DNA of 64,000 nt from CAYRNR01 sp964425605 (GCA_964425605.1 CAYRNR010000008.1:1-64000); one strand, 5' to 3'; shown: positions 16,529-25,542, numbered from the stretch's first letter. Numbers and translations are program-made. The notes: a model not told the origin generated them from the letters alone.

Positions 16529-17422
16529 CTAGAAACGGCCCGCGACGGCCAGGCCTGCGGTCCCGGCACGGGGATCGAAGGTGGGCACGATGCCATCGAT
16601 GCGCGCGCGGCGCTTCGACGGCGTATGGAACTCGGCGGTCTGGTAGGACCTGGCCCGGCGCTCGGCGCCGGTGACCAACATGCTGAGACCCATGGCCATG
16701 TAGGTGATGCCGGTCACCGCGCAGATCATCACCGGCGCCAGCTCGTTGTCCCCGCCCTCCGAGGCCAGGCGCACGCTCGGGGTCAGCGCCGTGAGGACGC
16801 CAGTGCCCATCGCCAGGCAGGTCACTCCGCCGCCGATCAGGATCTCCCCGGGACGGCTGGCGAAGTCCTCGCCACGCCCCCACAGGTCCTGCGCGGCGTT
16901 GTCCCCGTCGGCGGCGAGATAGACGCCACCGGCGAAGATCGCCATGCCGAGCATGGGCGTGATGAACGACGGCGGTCCTTCGCTCCGGCCTCGGGCCCAA
17001 GACACCGACGCGATCCCCAGCGTGATTGCGCCGACCATCCCGCCGACGACCAGGTATGGCGTGCACAGGCCATGACCGGCGAAGGCGCGGTTGTACGCGG
17101 GGAGCAGGTCGGGGTTCTTGACCGCGCCGGGACCGCTGGCCGCCTGCACCGCACCTGTGACCAGCGTGGGGATCCCGGGGATCAGCAGGGTCGGCACGGC
17201 GGTGACCATGTAGGCGGCGCCCTCGTCTCCGCTGCCGAGCATGTACTCGGTCGTGATCGGGACCATCGCGATCCCGACCATCGTCATGCCAGCGCCCATG
17301 CCCGTGCGGACCGCCGCCTCACGTGTGGCGGCGCTTGCCGGAACCGCCAACAGCAGTGCGCCGATGAGCGCCAGGTGAGCTATCCATCGTCCGGGATCGC
17401 TCGGATTGATCAAAACAGCCAT
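16529..17422 (-). CDS. Multi-span membrane protein of unknown function
   Basis: A 297-residue protein with an N-terminal signal-like segment (IAHLALIGALLLAVPASAA) and then about six hydrophobic segments rich in Gly, Met and Thr. Paired segments such as GMTMVGIAMVPITTEYMLG and AITLGIASVSW suggest an internal repeat. I chose the ATG at 17422, which has GAGAGGGGGGAG just upstream, over the frame opening at 17476. There is no recognised family. It lies 83 bases upstream of the pilin-like gene on the same strand and may be cotranscribed with it. Confidence 0.7.
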   Translation of the reverse strand: MAVLINPSDPGRWIAHLALIGALLLAVPASAATREAAVRTGMGAGMTMVGIAMVPITTEYMLGSGDEGAAYMVTAVPTLLIPGIPTLVTGAVQAASGPGAVKNPDLLPAYNRAFAGHGLCTPYLVVGGMVGAITLGIASVSWARGRSEGPPSFITPMLGMAIFAGGVYLAADGDNAAQDLWGRGEDFASRPGEILIGGGVTCLAMGTGVLTALTPSVRLASEGGDNELAPVMICAVTGITYMAMGLSMLVTGAERRARSYQTAEFHTPSKRRARIDGIVPTFDPRAGTAGLAVAGRF

Positions 17423-17510
17423 CGCTCCCCCCCTCTCGTTGCGTAGGTCTTCAATTCTATCGGGTGAGCCTCCCACCCCGTAGAGAGATCGTCTGTTCGA
17501 ATCGCTCAGG

Positions 17511-19184
17511 TCAGACCAGGAAGTCCAGATCAGCCCCGAGGTGCGCTTGCTGCACGTGCTGGGCGTGGAGACGACGCCACCCCCGCGGGGGCAGCCACGG
17601 CGGCGTGAACAGGGCTTGCCGCCTCGTCAGCTCCTCGTCGTTCACCAGAAGCTCGAGGCTGCCCGCGTCCACGTCCAGTTCGATGACGTCGCCGTCCTCG
17701 ACCAGCGCCAGAGGACCACCCACCGCGGCCTCGGGGGAGCAGTGCAGCACCACGGTCCCATAGGCCGTGCCGCTCATGCGGGCGTCGGAGACGCGCACCA
17801 TGTCGGTGACGCCTTGCTCGGCCAGGTAGCGGGGGATGGGCAGGGCACCGGCCTCGGGCATGCCCGAGGCGACGGGGCCCGCGTTGCGCATCACCAGGAC
17901 GTGGTCGGCGGTGATGCCGAGGGAGGGATCGTCGATGCGCTCGGCCACGTCGTCGGGCGATTCGAAGACGACCGCGGGGCCCACGTGGTGACGCAGCCCT
18001 GGCGATGCCGCAGCCCCCTTGATCACCGCGCCTTCGGGGGCGAGGTTTCCCCGCAGGACGGTCAAGGATCCCGCGGGACCCAGGGGTTGGCTCAGGGACC
18101 GGATCGTGGTCTGTCCGTCGGTCGGGCCCACGGCCGCGTCCAGCACGTCCTCCAGGGTCTCGCCGGACACGCCGACGGTATCCTGATGCAGCAGCGGCCG
18201 GAGGACCCTCATCAGCGCCGGCACCCCACCGGCCGCGTGGAGGTCCTCCATGTACCCCGCACCGGCGGGTTTGCAGTCCACCAACAGCGGCGCCCGGAGC
18301 GAGGCCGTCTGGACGTCGTCCAGGGTCAGGTCGACCCCTGCGCGGTGGGCGATGGCCAGCAGGTGGACCACCGCGTTGGTGGACCCTCCCAGGGCACACA
18401 GCACGATCAGAGCGTTCTCGAACGCCGCCCGCGTGAGGATCTCGCCGGGCCGCGGCCCGCCCTCGGCCAGTTCGACCGCCCGTCGCCCGCTAGACACGGC
18501 GTGGCGCAGCCGCTCGCCAGTGGGGGAGGGGGGCGTGGCGCCGCCGGGCAGCATCATCCCCAGGGCCTCGGTCACGCACGCCATGGTCGACGCCGTGCCC
18601 ATGACGGTGCAGGTGCCCGCGGTGGCGCACAGGGCGCCCTCGACCTCGGTGATCTCCCACGAATCCAGCTCGCCGGCTCGGTGCTTCGCCCACAGCCGGC
18701 GGCAGTCCGTGCACGCCCCGAGCCGCTCGCCCCGCCAGCGTCCGGTCAGCATCGGCCCGGCCACCACGCTCAGGGCGGGCACGTCCGCGGACGCCGCCGC
18801 CATCAGCTGGGCCGGCACCGTCTTGTCGCACCCGCCCACGAGGACCACCGAGTCCATGGGCTGAGCCCGGATCGCCTCCTCGGTCTCCATGGCCAGGAGG
18901 TTGCGGAACAGCATCGTCGTCGGCGACGTGAGGATCTCGTGCCACGACGACGTGGGGAATGCGAACGGTAGCCCGCCGGCCTCGAGGACGCCCCGCTTGA
19001 TCGCCGCGACGATCTCCGGCATCTGCCGGTGGCACGACACGTAGTCCGATGAGGTGTCGGCGATGCCCACGATGGGGCGGTCCAGATCCTCGCCGTCGTA
19101 GCCCTGGGAGGCCAGGAAGGCCCGGCGCAGGTAGCGGCTGAGGTCCTCGTCGCCGTAGGAGGTCAGGTTGCGGAAGATGCCCAT
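17511..19184 (-). CDS. IlvD/Edd-family dehydratase, sugar-acid type
   Basis: A 557-residue enzyme of the dihydroxyacid/6-phosphogluconate dehydratase family. Cys51 (YVSCH), Cys119 (GGCDKT) and Cys192 (GTCTVMGTAST) match the three Fe-S ligand positions of L-arabinonate and D-xylonate dehydratases, and Lys121 follows the second. The short length and these positions favour an aldonic-acid dehydratase, giving a 2-keto-3-deoxy acid, over the branched-chain amino acid enzyme. It lies downstream of an aldehyde dehydrogenase and a ThDP enzyme on the same strand, which fits carbohydrate catabolism. A GAGGGT site precedes the ATG. The exact substrate is not readable. Confidence 0.87.
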   Translation of the reverse strand: MGIFRNLTSYGDEDLSRYLRRAFLASQGYDGEDLDRPIVGIADTSSDYVSCHRQMPEIVAAIKRGVLEAGGLPFAFPTSSWHEILTSPTTMLFRNLLAMETEEAIRAQPMDSVVLVGGCDKTVPAQLMAAASADVPALSVVAGPMLTGRWRGERLGACTDCRRLWAKHRAGELDSWEITEVEGALCATAGTCTVMGTASTMACVTEALGMMLPGGATPPSPTGERLRHAVSSGRRAVELAEGGPRPGEILTRAAFENALIVLCALGGSTNAVVHLLAIAHRAGVDLTLDDVQTASLRAPLLVDCKPAGAGYMEDLHAAGGVPALMRVLRPLLHQDTVGVSGETLEDVLDAAVGPTDGQTTIRSLSQPLGPAGSLTVLRGNLAPEGAVIKGAAASPGLRHHVGPAVVFESPDDVAERIDDPSLGITADHVLVMRNAGPVASGMPEAGALPIPRYLAEQGVTDMVRVSDARMSGTAYGTVVLHCSPEAAVGGPLALVEDGDVIELDVDAGSLELLVNDEELTRRQALFTPPWLPPRGWRRLHAQHVQQAHLGADLDFLV

Positions 19185-19206
19185 GGCTGACCCTCACAAC
19201 ATCACT

Positions 19207-19333
19207 CGTTCCCACGGTCCCCGTGGGAACGGATCAACCTCGCCGACGCTTTGCGTCGGCACAATTGAAGGAGCCGAAGGCGGCCCCCTTAAGCGTCCTG
19301 GTCCATTGGCTCCCACGGGGACCGTGGGAGCCA
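19207..19333. repeat. Pair of oppositely oriented palindromes between ALDH and dehydratase genes
   Basis: An 11-bp perfect stem with loop TCC (19207-19231) and a 12-bp perfect stem with loop GGA (19307-19333) share the core CCCACGG-loop-CCGTGGG. The 19-base core of the second is the exact reverse complement of the first, so the whole is an inverted pair of palindromes like a small REP/BIME-type element. It lies in the 166-base gap between the aldehyde dehydrogenase (stop at 19351) and dehydratase (start at 19184) genes and would fold in their shared transcript. No T-run is present. Confidence 0.75.
19242..19260. other. Third hairpin inside the palindrome pair
   Basis: GCCGACGC-TTT-GCGTCGGC is a perfect 8-bp stem with a 3-base loop between the two larger palindromes. 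The bases before it (CAACCTCGCCGA) closely match CGACCTCGCCGA at about 609-620, hinting that both stretches belong to one repeat family. Confidence 0.65.
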
Positions 19334-19350
19334 GTAGGAGGGGCAGCCCC

Positions 19351-20787
19351 TCACAGCGTGATGTTCACGTACTTGGCCACGGTGTACGCCTCGATCCCCT
19401 CGGACCCGCCCTCGCGGCCGAACCCCGACACCTTCACCCCGCCGAACGGCGCCTCGGCCGTGGCGATGACGAGGCTGTTGACGCCGACCATACCCACGTC
19501 GAGCCCCTCGGCGGCGAGGAACGCGGTCTTCGTCGACGAGGTGAAGACGTAGGCCGCCAGTCCGAACTCCGTCGAGTTGGCCTTGGCCAGGGCGTCGTCC
19601 AGGCCGGTGAACGTCGTGATGGGCGCGATGGGCGCGAACGGCTCCTCGGTCATCAGCTTCATGGACGTGTCCACGCCGGTGAGCACGGTGGGCATGTAGT
19701 AGAAGCCCCTGGGGAAGCCCTCGGGTCTGCGGCCCCCGTGGGCCAGGTGGGCGCCCTGGTTCAACGCGTCGGCCACCAGCGCCTCGGTCGCGGCGAGCCG
19801 GCGGTCGTTGGCCAGTGGTCCGATGTCCACGCCTGGATCGCGGCCGTCGCCCAGTTTCAGCGACTGCGCCACCTCCACGAACCGATCGGTGAACCGCTGG
19901 GCCACCGATTCCTGCACGTAGAACCGGCTGGCCGCGATGCAGACCTGGCCGTTGTTGCGGAACTTGCCGCGCGCGGCCACCTCGGCCGCGGCCTCCACGT
20001 CGGCGTCCTCGAACACCAGCACCGGCGAGTGCCCGCCGAGCTCCATGGACACCACCTTGATGCCGTCGGCGGCGAGCCTGAGGATCTCCTGGCCCACCTC
20101 CACCGAGCCGGTGAGGCTGACCTTGCGGATGACCGCCGAGGCCAGCAGCTGACGGCTGATCACCGACGAGCGGCCCGTGACCACGTTGACCAGCCCGGCG
20201 GGTACGCCGGCGTCGTGGCACGCCTGGGCCAGGCACATCGTGGTCCGCGGGGCCTCTGCCGCCGGTTTGACCACGATGGAACACCCTGCTGCGAGGGCGG
20301 GCGCGATCTTGCGGCCCGACAGCAGGGCCGGGAAGTTCCAGGGGCTGAACGCCGCCACCGGCCCCACGGGCTGACGCAGCACCAGCAACCGCTGGCCGCG
20401 GTCGTGGCCATCGACGATCCGGCCGTAGATGCGCCGCGCCTCGTCCGCGTACCAGTCGAACTGGTCTGCCGTGGCGTTGACCTCGGCCGCGGCCTCGGCC
20501 AGGGGTTTGCCCTGCTCCTCGGTCAGCACCTCGGCGATGGCGCCCTTGCGCTCCCGGATCAGCTCGCCAGCGCGGCGGACGATCCGGCTGCGGGTCCACG
20601 CATCGACCTCGCGCCACTCCTTCCAGGAGCGGTCCGCGGCCTCCAGGGCCCGATCCAGGTCCGCTTCCGTCGCCACGGGCACCGTGTCGATCCGCTCCTC
20701 GGTCGCCGGATCGAACACGTCCATCCGCCCGCCGTCCGAGGCCCCGACCCACTGCCCGTCGATGTACAACTCGTTGGGAACGCTCAT
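19351..20787 (-). CDS. NAD(P)-dependent aldehyde dehydrogenase
   Basis: A 478-residue enzyme with the complete ALDH centre: Asn151 (PWNFP), Lys174 (VVKP), Glu249 (SMELGGHSP) and nucleophile Cys283 (NNGQVCIAASRF). Length and motifs fit the succinate-semialdehyde/alpha-ketoglutarate-semialdehyde branch. In the non-phosphorylative sugar pathways an enzyme of this type oxidises 2-oxoglutarate semialdehyde to 2-oxoglutarate after two dehydrations, which would suit the neighbouring dehydratases; that link is inferred. It follows the ThDP gene by nine bases with its own GGAGG site, so the two are one operon. Confidence 0.9.
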   Translation of the reverse strand: MSVPNELYIDGQWVGASDGGRMDVFDPATEERIDTVPVATEADLDRALEAADRSWKEWREVDAWTRSRIVRRAGELIRERKGAIAEVLTEEQGKPLAEAAAEVNATADQFDWYADEARRIYGRIVDGHDRGQRLLVLRQPVGPVAAFSPWNFPALLSGRKIAPALAAGCSIVVKPAAEAPRTTMCLAQACHDAGVPAGLVNVVTGRSSVISRQLLASAVIRKVSLTGSVEVGQEILRLAADGIKVVSMELGGHSPVLVFEDADVEAAAEVAARGKFRNNGQVCIAASRFYVQESVAQRFTDRFVEVAQSLKLGDGRDPGVDIGPLANDRRLAATEALVADALNQGAHLAHGGRRPEGFPRGFYYMPTVLTGVDTSMKLMTEEPFAPIAPITTFTGLDDALAKANSTEFGLAAYVFTSSTKTAFLAAEGLDVGMVGVNSLVIATAEAPFGGVKVSGFGREGGSEGIEAYTVAKYVNITL

Positions 20788-20796
20788 CCGGACCTC

Positions 20797-22665
20797 CTAC
20801 AGACCGATGTCGTGTCTGAGCTTCTGCACGTCCGCGGACCAGTTGCCCACGTTCCACCGGCCGAACGCCCCCAGGCCCCCCAGCGGGTCCGGGCCGAAGT
20901 AGACGGGCAGGTGGATCAGGGACAGCCCCTCGTGGGATCGCGCGTCCTCCAACGCTGCTCGCAGCTCTTCGGGCGTGAACCCCCCGTGCAGCGCCTGGAC
21001 CCCCTTCACCGCCCCGGCCAGGGCCACGTAGTCCACCTCCACCGAGTCGCTGGTGGCGTGCTCCTCACCGTACTGGGCCATCTGCAGCCCGGTGATGGCG
21101 CCCATTCGGCGGTTGTCCATCAGCAGCACGCACCCCGTGGCGCCGTGCTGAACTCCGTCGATGAGGATCTGCGGGTTCATCATGAACGAACCGTCGCCGC
21201 TCAGCGCCAGGCCGTAGATGGACCGCTCGGTCAGCCCGGTGGCCAGCAGCGCCGACGCGGCGAAGCCCATGTAGCTCGCCCCGGTCTCGGTGAAGGTCTG
21301 GCCCTCCCGCTCGTCCTCGACCACCTGGAAGCCGTTGGCCTGCACGTCGCCCGCGTCGAAGAACGCCAGGGCGCCGGTCTCACGAGCCCAGTCCGTGGCG
21401 ACCTTGATGGCCGCGGGCTGGGTCATCACCTCGCGCCCCCACACCGGGTCGGCCAGGGTGGGGTGGTCGTAGCGCTGCTGCTTGAACGCCTCCCACTCCT
21501 CGCGGGCGCGGGCGCAGTCCTTCATCCACCGGGACGGCTCCTCGGGTGGCGAGGCTCCCGAGTCGAGCAGCACCTCGTTGAGCTCCCGAAGCGTGGACGC
21601 CGCGTCCCCCACCAGGGGGATGGTGTGGGCGTAGTGGAGCGCTGCGTCGGGATCGGCGTTGATCGAGACGACCCGCTTCACGTTCGGGTACCCGGTCCGC
21701 GACGAGTCGGACTGGCACACCGCCCGGGTCCCGATGGCCACGAGCAGGTCGGCGTTCTCCATGGCGTGGTTGCCGCAGATGGAGCCCTTGGATCCCCCGA
21801 CCAGCATGTTGCGCGGGTGGTCGTAGGGCAGCACGCCGGTCAGCCTCGGGCCGAGGACGGCCACGCCGTCCACCAGGTCGAGCAAGCGTGCGAGCTCCTC
21901 GCCGGCGCCGGCCGCGCCCGCCCCCACCTTGACCACCACGCGCCCCGCCCCGAGCAAGGCGTCGGCGGCCGCGTCGTACAGATCCTCGTCGTCGGCCTGG
22001 GCCACCGGGGGCGGTGGCACGAAGGGCAGCTCGTCGAGGTTGAAGTCCGGCAGCCGTGAAGGCTGGATGTTCATCGGCATCAGCAGGAAGAACGGGCCCG
22101 CCGAATGGGCCGCGTCCACCGTGTTCAGCCCCCGCCGCAGGGCCGTGCCCAGCGCGCCGGCCGTGTGCAGTACGTAGCTCTCCCCCAGCGCCGAGAGCAT
22201 CCGGTGGAACCCGTGCTGACCCCGGCCCGGGATCTGCTGCATGTTCGGGCCCTCGTCCTCGGTGGTCTCGTCCCCGAACAGGTACCAGACCCCCAGCCCG
22301 TCGCTGGCCGCCGCGAGGGAGCCCGCTGCAGCCTGCAGCGCCCCCGGCCCGATGGACGTCACCACCGCGGCCTTCTCGCCGGTCACCCACCGCAGCGCGG
22401 TGGCCGCGTGGCTGGCCTCCACCTCGCTGCGCACGCCGAACGTCCGCAGCGCGCCCGCCCCCTCGTACACTCGCAACACCTCGCCGATCTCCGTGGAGCC
22501 GTGGCCCAGCACGGTGACGAAGCGGGTCACGCCCTGGCGCAGCAGCCCCAGGACCAGGGCCTCGGAGACGGTCGTGTCGATCTCGTGCGCCAGCGAGCCG
22601 TCGCGCAGCGCGGCCTCCACCGAGCCCGCCGCGGCCACGGCCTCTGCCCTTGCCTCACGTCCCAT
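20797..22665 (-). CDS. Thiamine diphosphate-dependent enzyme of the acetolactate synthase/IolD type
   Basis: A 622-residue protein with the three-domain plan of the ALS/pyruvate-oxidase superfamily: an N-terminal PYR domain with the conserved Glu region (VRSEVEASHAATALRW), a central domain, and a C-terminal PP domain with GDGSFMMNP followed by LLMDNRRMG, the ThDP-Mg motif. Length and context recall IolD, which opens a cyclic dione in inositol breakdown, but no other iol gene is close, so the reaction stays open (carboligase, decarboxylase or ring hydrolase). The ATG at 22665 has GGGAGGTGGC upstream; the longer open frame to 22821 has no ribosome site. Confidence 0.85.
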   Translation of the reverse strand: MGREARAEAVAAAGSVEAALRDGSLAHEIDTTVSEALVLGLLRQGVTRFVTVLGHGSTEIGEVLRVYEGAGALRTFGVRSEVEASHAATALRWVTGEKAAVVTSIGPGALQAAAGSLAAASDGLGVWYLFGDETTEDEGPNMQQIPGRGQHGFHRMLSALGESYVLHTAGALGTALRRGLNTVDAAHSAGPFFLLMPMNIQPSRLPDFNLDELPFVPPPPVAQADDEDLYDAAADALLGAGRVVVKVGAGAAGAGEELARLLDLVDGVAVLGPRLTGVLPYDHPRNMLVGGSKGSICGNHAMENADLLVAIGTRAVCQSDSSRTGYPNVKRVVSINADPDAALHYAHTIPLVGDAASTLRELNEVLLDSGASPPEEPSRWMKDCARAREEWEAFKQQRYDHPTLADPVWGREVMTQPAAIKVATDWARETGALAFFDAGDVQANGFQVVEDEREGQTFTETGASYMGFAASALLATGLTERSIYGLALSGDGSFMMNPQILIDGVQHGATGCVLLMDNRRMGAITGLQMAQYGEEHATSDSVEVDYVALAGAVKGVQALHGGFTPEELRAALEDARSHEGLSLIHLPVYFGPDPLGGLGAFGRWNVGNWSADVQKLRHDIGL

Positions 22666-22687
22666 GCCACCTCCCGGAATCGAGGAA

Positions 22688-22720
22688 GCCAAGCATACCG
22701 ATCCTTGGGGGCAGCTTGGC
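22688..22720. promoter_or_regulatory. Inverted repeat in the divergent promoter of the metabolic cluster
   Basis: GCCAAGC and GCTTGGC, 19 bases apart, form a 7-bp dyad midway between the ThDP gene (start 22665, minus) and the oxidoreductase gene (start 22766, plus). Its position and symmetry suit an operator for a dimeric regulator of both units. A TATGAT box lies at 22731-22736 toward the plus gene without a well-spaced -35. Confidence 0.45.
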
Positions 22721-22765
22721 CCAAAACCGCTATGATCCGGTCCGCTGAGAGCAGGGGAGGCTGCG

Positions 22766-24268
22766 GTGTCCACATCCAAGACCTCGACGGTTCGCGTCGC
22801 CCTGGTGGGCGTCGGCCGCATCGCCGACCTCCACGCCGGCGGCTACGCCACCGATCCCCGCGTGGAGCTCGCCGCGGTGTGTGATCTGAACGAGCAGACC
22901 GCCCGGTCGCGCGCCGAGCAGTGGGGCGTGGCCAAGGTCTACACGGACTATGCCGAGGTGCTGGCGGACCCGGACATCGACGCGGTGGAGATCCTCACGC
23001 CCACGAGCCTCCACTGCGACATGACGCTGCAGGCCGCCGAGGCCGGCAAGCACGTCAGCGTGCAGAAGCCCATGGCGCTGACCGTGGGGGACGCCCACGC
23101 CATGGTGGAGGCGTGCAAGGCGGCGGGGGTCGTGTTCAAGGTGTGCGAGAACTACGTGTTCTACCCGCCGCTGGTGCGCGCCAGGGAACTGATCGACGCC
23201 GGCGTCATCGGCAAGCCGCTGAACCTGGGGATGCGGATGATCGGCGCGGCCCAGGGGGGCTGGCCCATCGCGGCCGAGGCGTGGCAGTGGCGGCTGGAAG
23301 AGGCGCAGATCGCGGGGGGACCGCAGACCTTCGACCACGGCCACCACCTGTACTCGTCGGCGTGGTTCCTGCTCGGCGAGATCGACAAGATCCACGCGTG
23401 GATCAACCACATCGACGCAGTGGTGGACTCGCCGGCGACGCTGCAATGGAACTACTCCGACGGCCTGGCCCAGGGATCGATGCAGTTCGTGATGTGTCCG
23501 GACCTGAACATGCCGTCGCCGTACTACTCCAACGACGAGTGGTTCGAGATCGTGGGGACCAAGGGGCTGATCTGGGTCAACCAGTGCACATCGGCGGTGC
23601 GCACCGACCTGCCGCCGGTGGTGGTGTACGACAACGACGGCATCCACCACCACGACGACCTGGAGGCGGACTGGGCCGAGGGGTTCAACGGCGCGCTTCG
23701 AAACTTCGTCGATGCGATCGTGGGCGATGCCGAGCCCCTGCTGTCGGGCGAACAGGGGTTGGAGATCCTCGCCTACGATCTGGCGGGCCAGCGGTCCCAC
23801 CAGCTCGAACGGCCGGTCTACATCGACGAGATGTACGCGATTCGCCCCGACGCGGTGTACGCGCGGCGGCGCAAGGCCGAGATCAAGGCGCGAAAGCCCC
23901 ACAAGCCGCCGTGGTGGTCCAGGCTGTTCGGCTCGGACGATCGCCACGCGCCGAAGTGCCGCGAGCTCACCGAGCAGCTGCTGGAGCGGTTCGACGGCGA
24001 GGCCGTGCCCGACTGGACCGCGGTGCTGTGCGTGAGCGCCGAGGGCGAGCACGGGGGGCAGTGGACCCTGCGGTTCGACCAGGGGCAGATGGAGCTGGTC
24101 GAGGGGCTGGACGCCGCAGCCGAACTCACCGTGACCCTGTCCGCGGGCACCTGGGCCGCGATCCTGATGGGCGACAAGAAGGTCGAGAGCGCGTTCTTGC
24201 AGGGCAAGCTCAAGGTGGACGGCAAGCCCGAGGCGGCGCTGCCCCTCCGCGCAGCCTTCGGCCTTTGA
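22766..24268 (+). CDS. Gfo/Idh/MocA oxidoreductase fused to an SCP2 sterol-carrier-like domain
   Basis: A 500-residue protein starting at a GTG with AGGGGAGG five bases upstream. Residues 1-355 are a Gfo/Idh/MocA NAD(P)-dependent dehydrogenase: VALVGVGRIADLHAGG (nucleotide loop), catalytic-type Lys101 in VSVQKPMAL, and FDHGHHLYSSAWF in the substrate domain. After a basic linker (370-395), residues 400-500 look like an SCP2 domain, with WTLRFDQGQMELVEG, AELTVTLSAGTWAAILMGD and the terminal GKLKVDGK. SCP2 folds bind lipids or CoA esters. The fusion is unusual; it might bring a hydrophobic substrate or membrane surface to the enzyme. It is divergent from the ThDP-ALDH-dehydratase operon. Confidence 0.85.
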   Translation: MSTSKTSTVRVALVGVGRIADLHAGGYATDPRVELAAVCDLNEQTARSRAEQWGVAKVYTDYAEVLADPDIDAVEILTPTSLHCDMTLQAAEAGKHVSVQKPMALTVGDAHAMVEACKAAGVVFKVCENYVFYPPLVRARELIDAGVIGKPLNLGMRMIGAAQGGWPIAAEAWQWRLEEAQIAGGPQTFDHGHHLYSSAWFLLGEIDKIHAWINHIDAVVDSPATLQWNYSDGLAQGSMQFVMCPDLNMPSPYYSNDEWFEIVGTKGLIWVNQCTSAVRTDLPPVVVYDNDGIHHHDDLEADWAEGFNGALRNFVDAIVGDAEPLLSGEQGLEILAYDLAGQRSHQLERPVYIDEMYAIRPDAVYARRRKAEIKARKPHKPPWWSRLFGSDDRHAPKCRELTEQLLERFDGEAVPDWTAVLCVSAEGEHGGQWTLRFDQGQMELVEGLDAAAELTVTLSAGTWAAILMGDKKVESAFLQGKLKVDGKPEAALPLRAAFGL

Positions 24269-24282
24269 GAAATCTGCCCCCC

Positions 24283-25518
24283 TTACCCGTTCGCCTCCTT
24301 CTTCTTCTTGATCTCCAGCGCCGTCTTCAGCCCCTTCTCGCGGATGGTCTTGATGGCCAGCCGCAGCGGCGTCGTGGTGTGGAAGCGCTTGCCGTACTTG
24401 CGCAGGGCGCGGTGGTCGAGGTGGACGCCGAGGCCGGGCTCCTGGGGCACGTCGATGGTGCCGTCGGGGTTGACGTCGATGGGGGGGATGACGCCCTCGC
24501 GGCAGCGGGGTATCCATCCGGGGGGTTCGTAGGGGTACTCGAGCCAGTCGCGGTGCTCCCACGCGGCAAAGGCGTGGAGGTTGACCAGCAGGCCGATGCC
24601 GCAGGTCCAGGTGTGGGGGGTGTAGTGGAGGTCGCGCTCGCGGCAGGCCTGCATCACCTTCATGGCCGTGGTGAGGCCGGAGAAGGTGGCGTCGGGCTGG
24701 ATCTTGTCGAGGCAGTCGTGCTCGATCACGGCGCGCAGCTCGTGCCAGTCCCCCAGCAGCTCGGCGCCGGAGATGGGGGTCTTGACCCGCCGGCGGAGCT
24801 CGGCCATGCCGTCCCAGTCGTGCATGTCCAGGGGCTCCTCGATCCAGGCCATGCCGATGTCGTCGCAGGCCAGGCCGAAGTCGGTGGCGTACTGCAGGTC
24901 CCACAGGGGGTTGGGATCGATGAGGGAGACGGGCCAGCCCTGGTTGGCGTCCACGCCCATGACGAAGTCGTCGCCCATCTCCTTGCGGACCTGCTCGAGG
25001 ATCTTCGCGTCGTTGCGGCGCTCAGGATCCTTGACGCGGATCTTGAGGGCCTTGATGCCCTTGGCGCGGATGTCGTCGAGCCAGGGACGGCGTTCGTCGA
25101 AGGTGCGGCGCTCGCCCGACGAGGCGTACACCGGCGCCTTGAGCACCGTCTCCTCCTTCTCCTGCATGAGCTTGTACACGGGCTTGCCCGCGATCTTGCC
25201 CTTGAGGTCCCAGAACGCGGCCTCGAGCCACCAGTTGCGCCAGCCCAGGTACGAGGCCTCGCGCAGCCGCATCCGCACCGTGTCGATGTCCTCGGCGTCC
25301 ACGCCGACGAGGAATCCACCCAGCAGGTCACCCAGCCCCTCGCGCTCCCGCGAGAACGCCGTGCCCGCGGCCACGCCCTCGAGGCCGTCGTCGGTGCGCA
25401 GGCGCGCCACGGTGAAGCGGACGTGGGTCTGCGGGTATCCGGGTATCCAGGACGGCCAGAAGGGCTCGTCCAGCGGTGAGTCCACGTGGTACAGGTCGAT
25501 GCGTTCGATCTTGCTCAT
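24283..25518 (-). CDS. Enolase-superfamily (mandelate racemase/muconate lactonizing type) sugar-acid dehydratase
   Basis: A 411-residue protein with the full metal site of the family: Asp190 (GVDANQGW), Glu227 or Glu228 (WIEEPL) and Glu253 (SGAEL). Candidate acid/base residues are Lys159 in ALKIRVK, Asp276 (KIQPDATFSG) and His302 (TPHTWTCGIG). The His-Asp pair and TPHTW place it near the acid-sugar dehydratases (mannonate, gluconate, galactonate, glucarate groups). It would remove water from an aldonic acid, the same chemistry as the IlvD/Edd protein at 17511. It is convergent with the oxidoreductase gene, 14 bases apart. Confidence 0.87.
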   Translation of the reverse strand: MSKIERIDLYHVDSPLDEPFWPSWIPGYPQTHVRFTVARLRTDDGLEGVAAGTAFSREREGLGDLLGGFLVGVDAEDIDTVRMRLREASYLGWRNWWLEAAFWDLKGKIAGKPVYKLMQEKEETVLKAPVYASSGERRTFDERRPWLDDIRAKGIKALKIRVKDPERRNDAKILEQVRKEMGDDFVMGVDANQGWPVSLIDPNPLWDLQYATDFGLACDDIGMAWIEEPLDMHDWDGMAELRRRVKTPISGAELLGDWHELRAVIEHDCLDKIQPDATFSGLTTAMKVMQACRERDLHYTPHTWTCGIGLLVNLHAFAAWEHRDWLEYPYEPPGWIPRCREGVIPPIDVNPDGTIDVPQEPGLGVHLDHRALRKYGKRFHTTTPLRLAIKTIREKGLKTALEIKKKKEANG

Positions 25519-25542
25519 GGGTCACCCCCGGTGGGTTGATGG

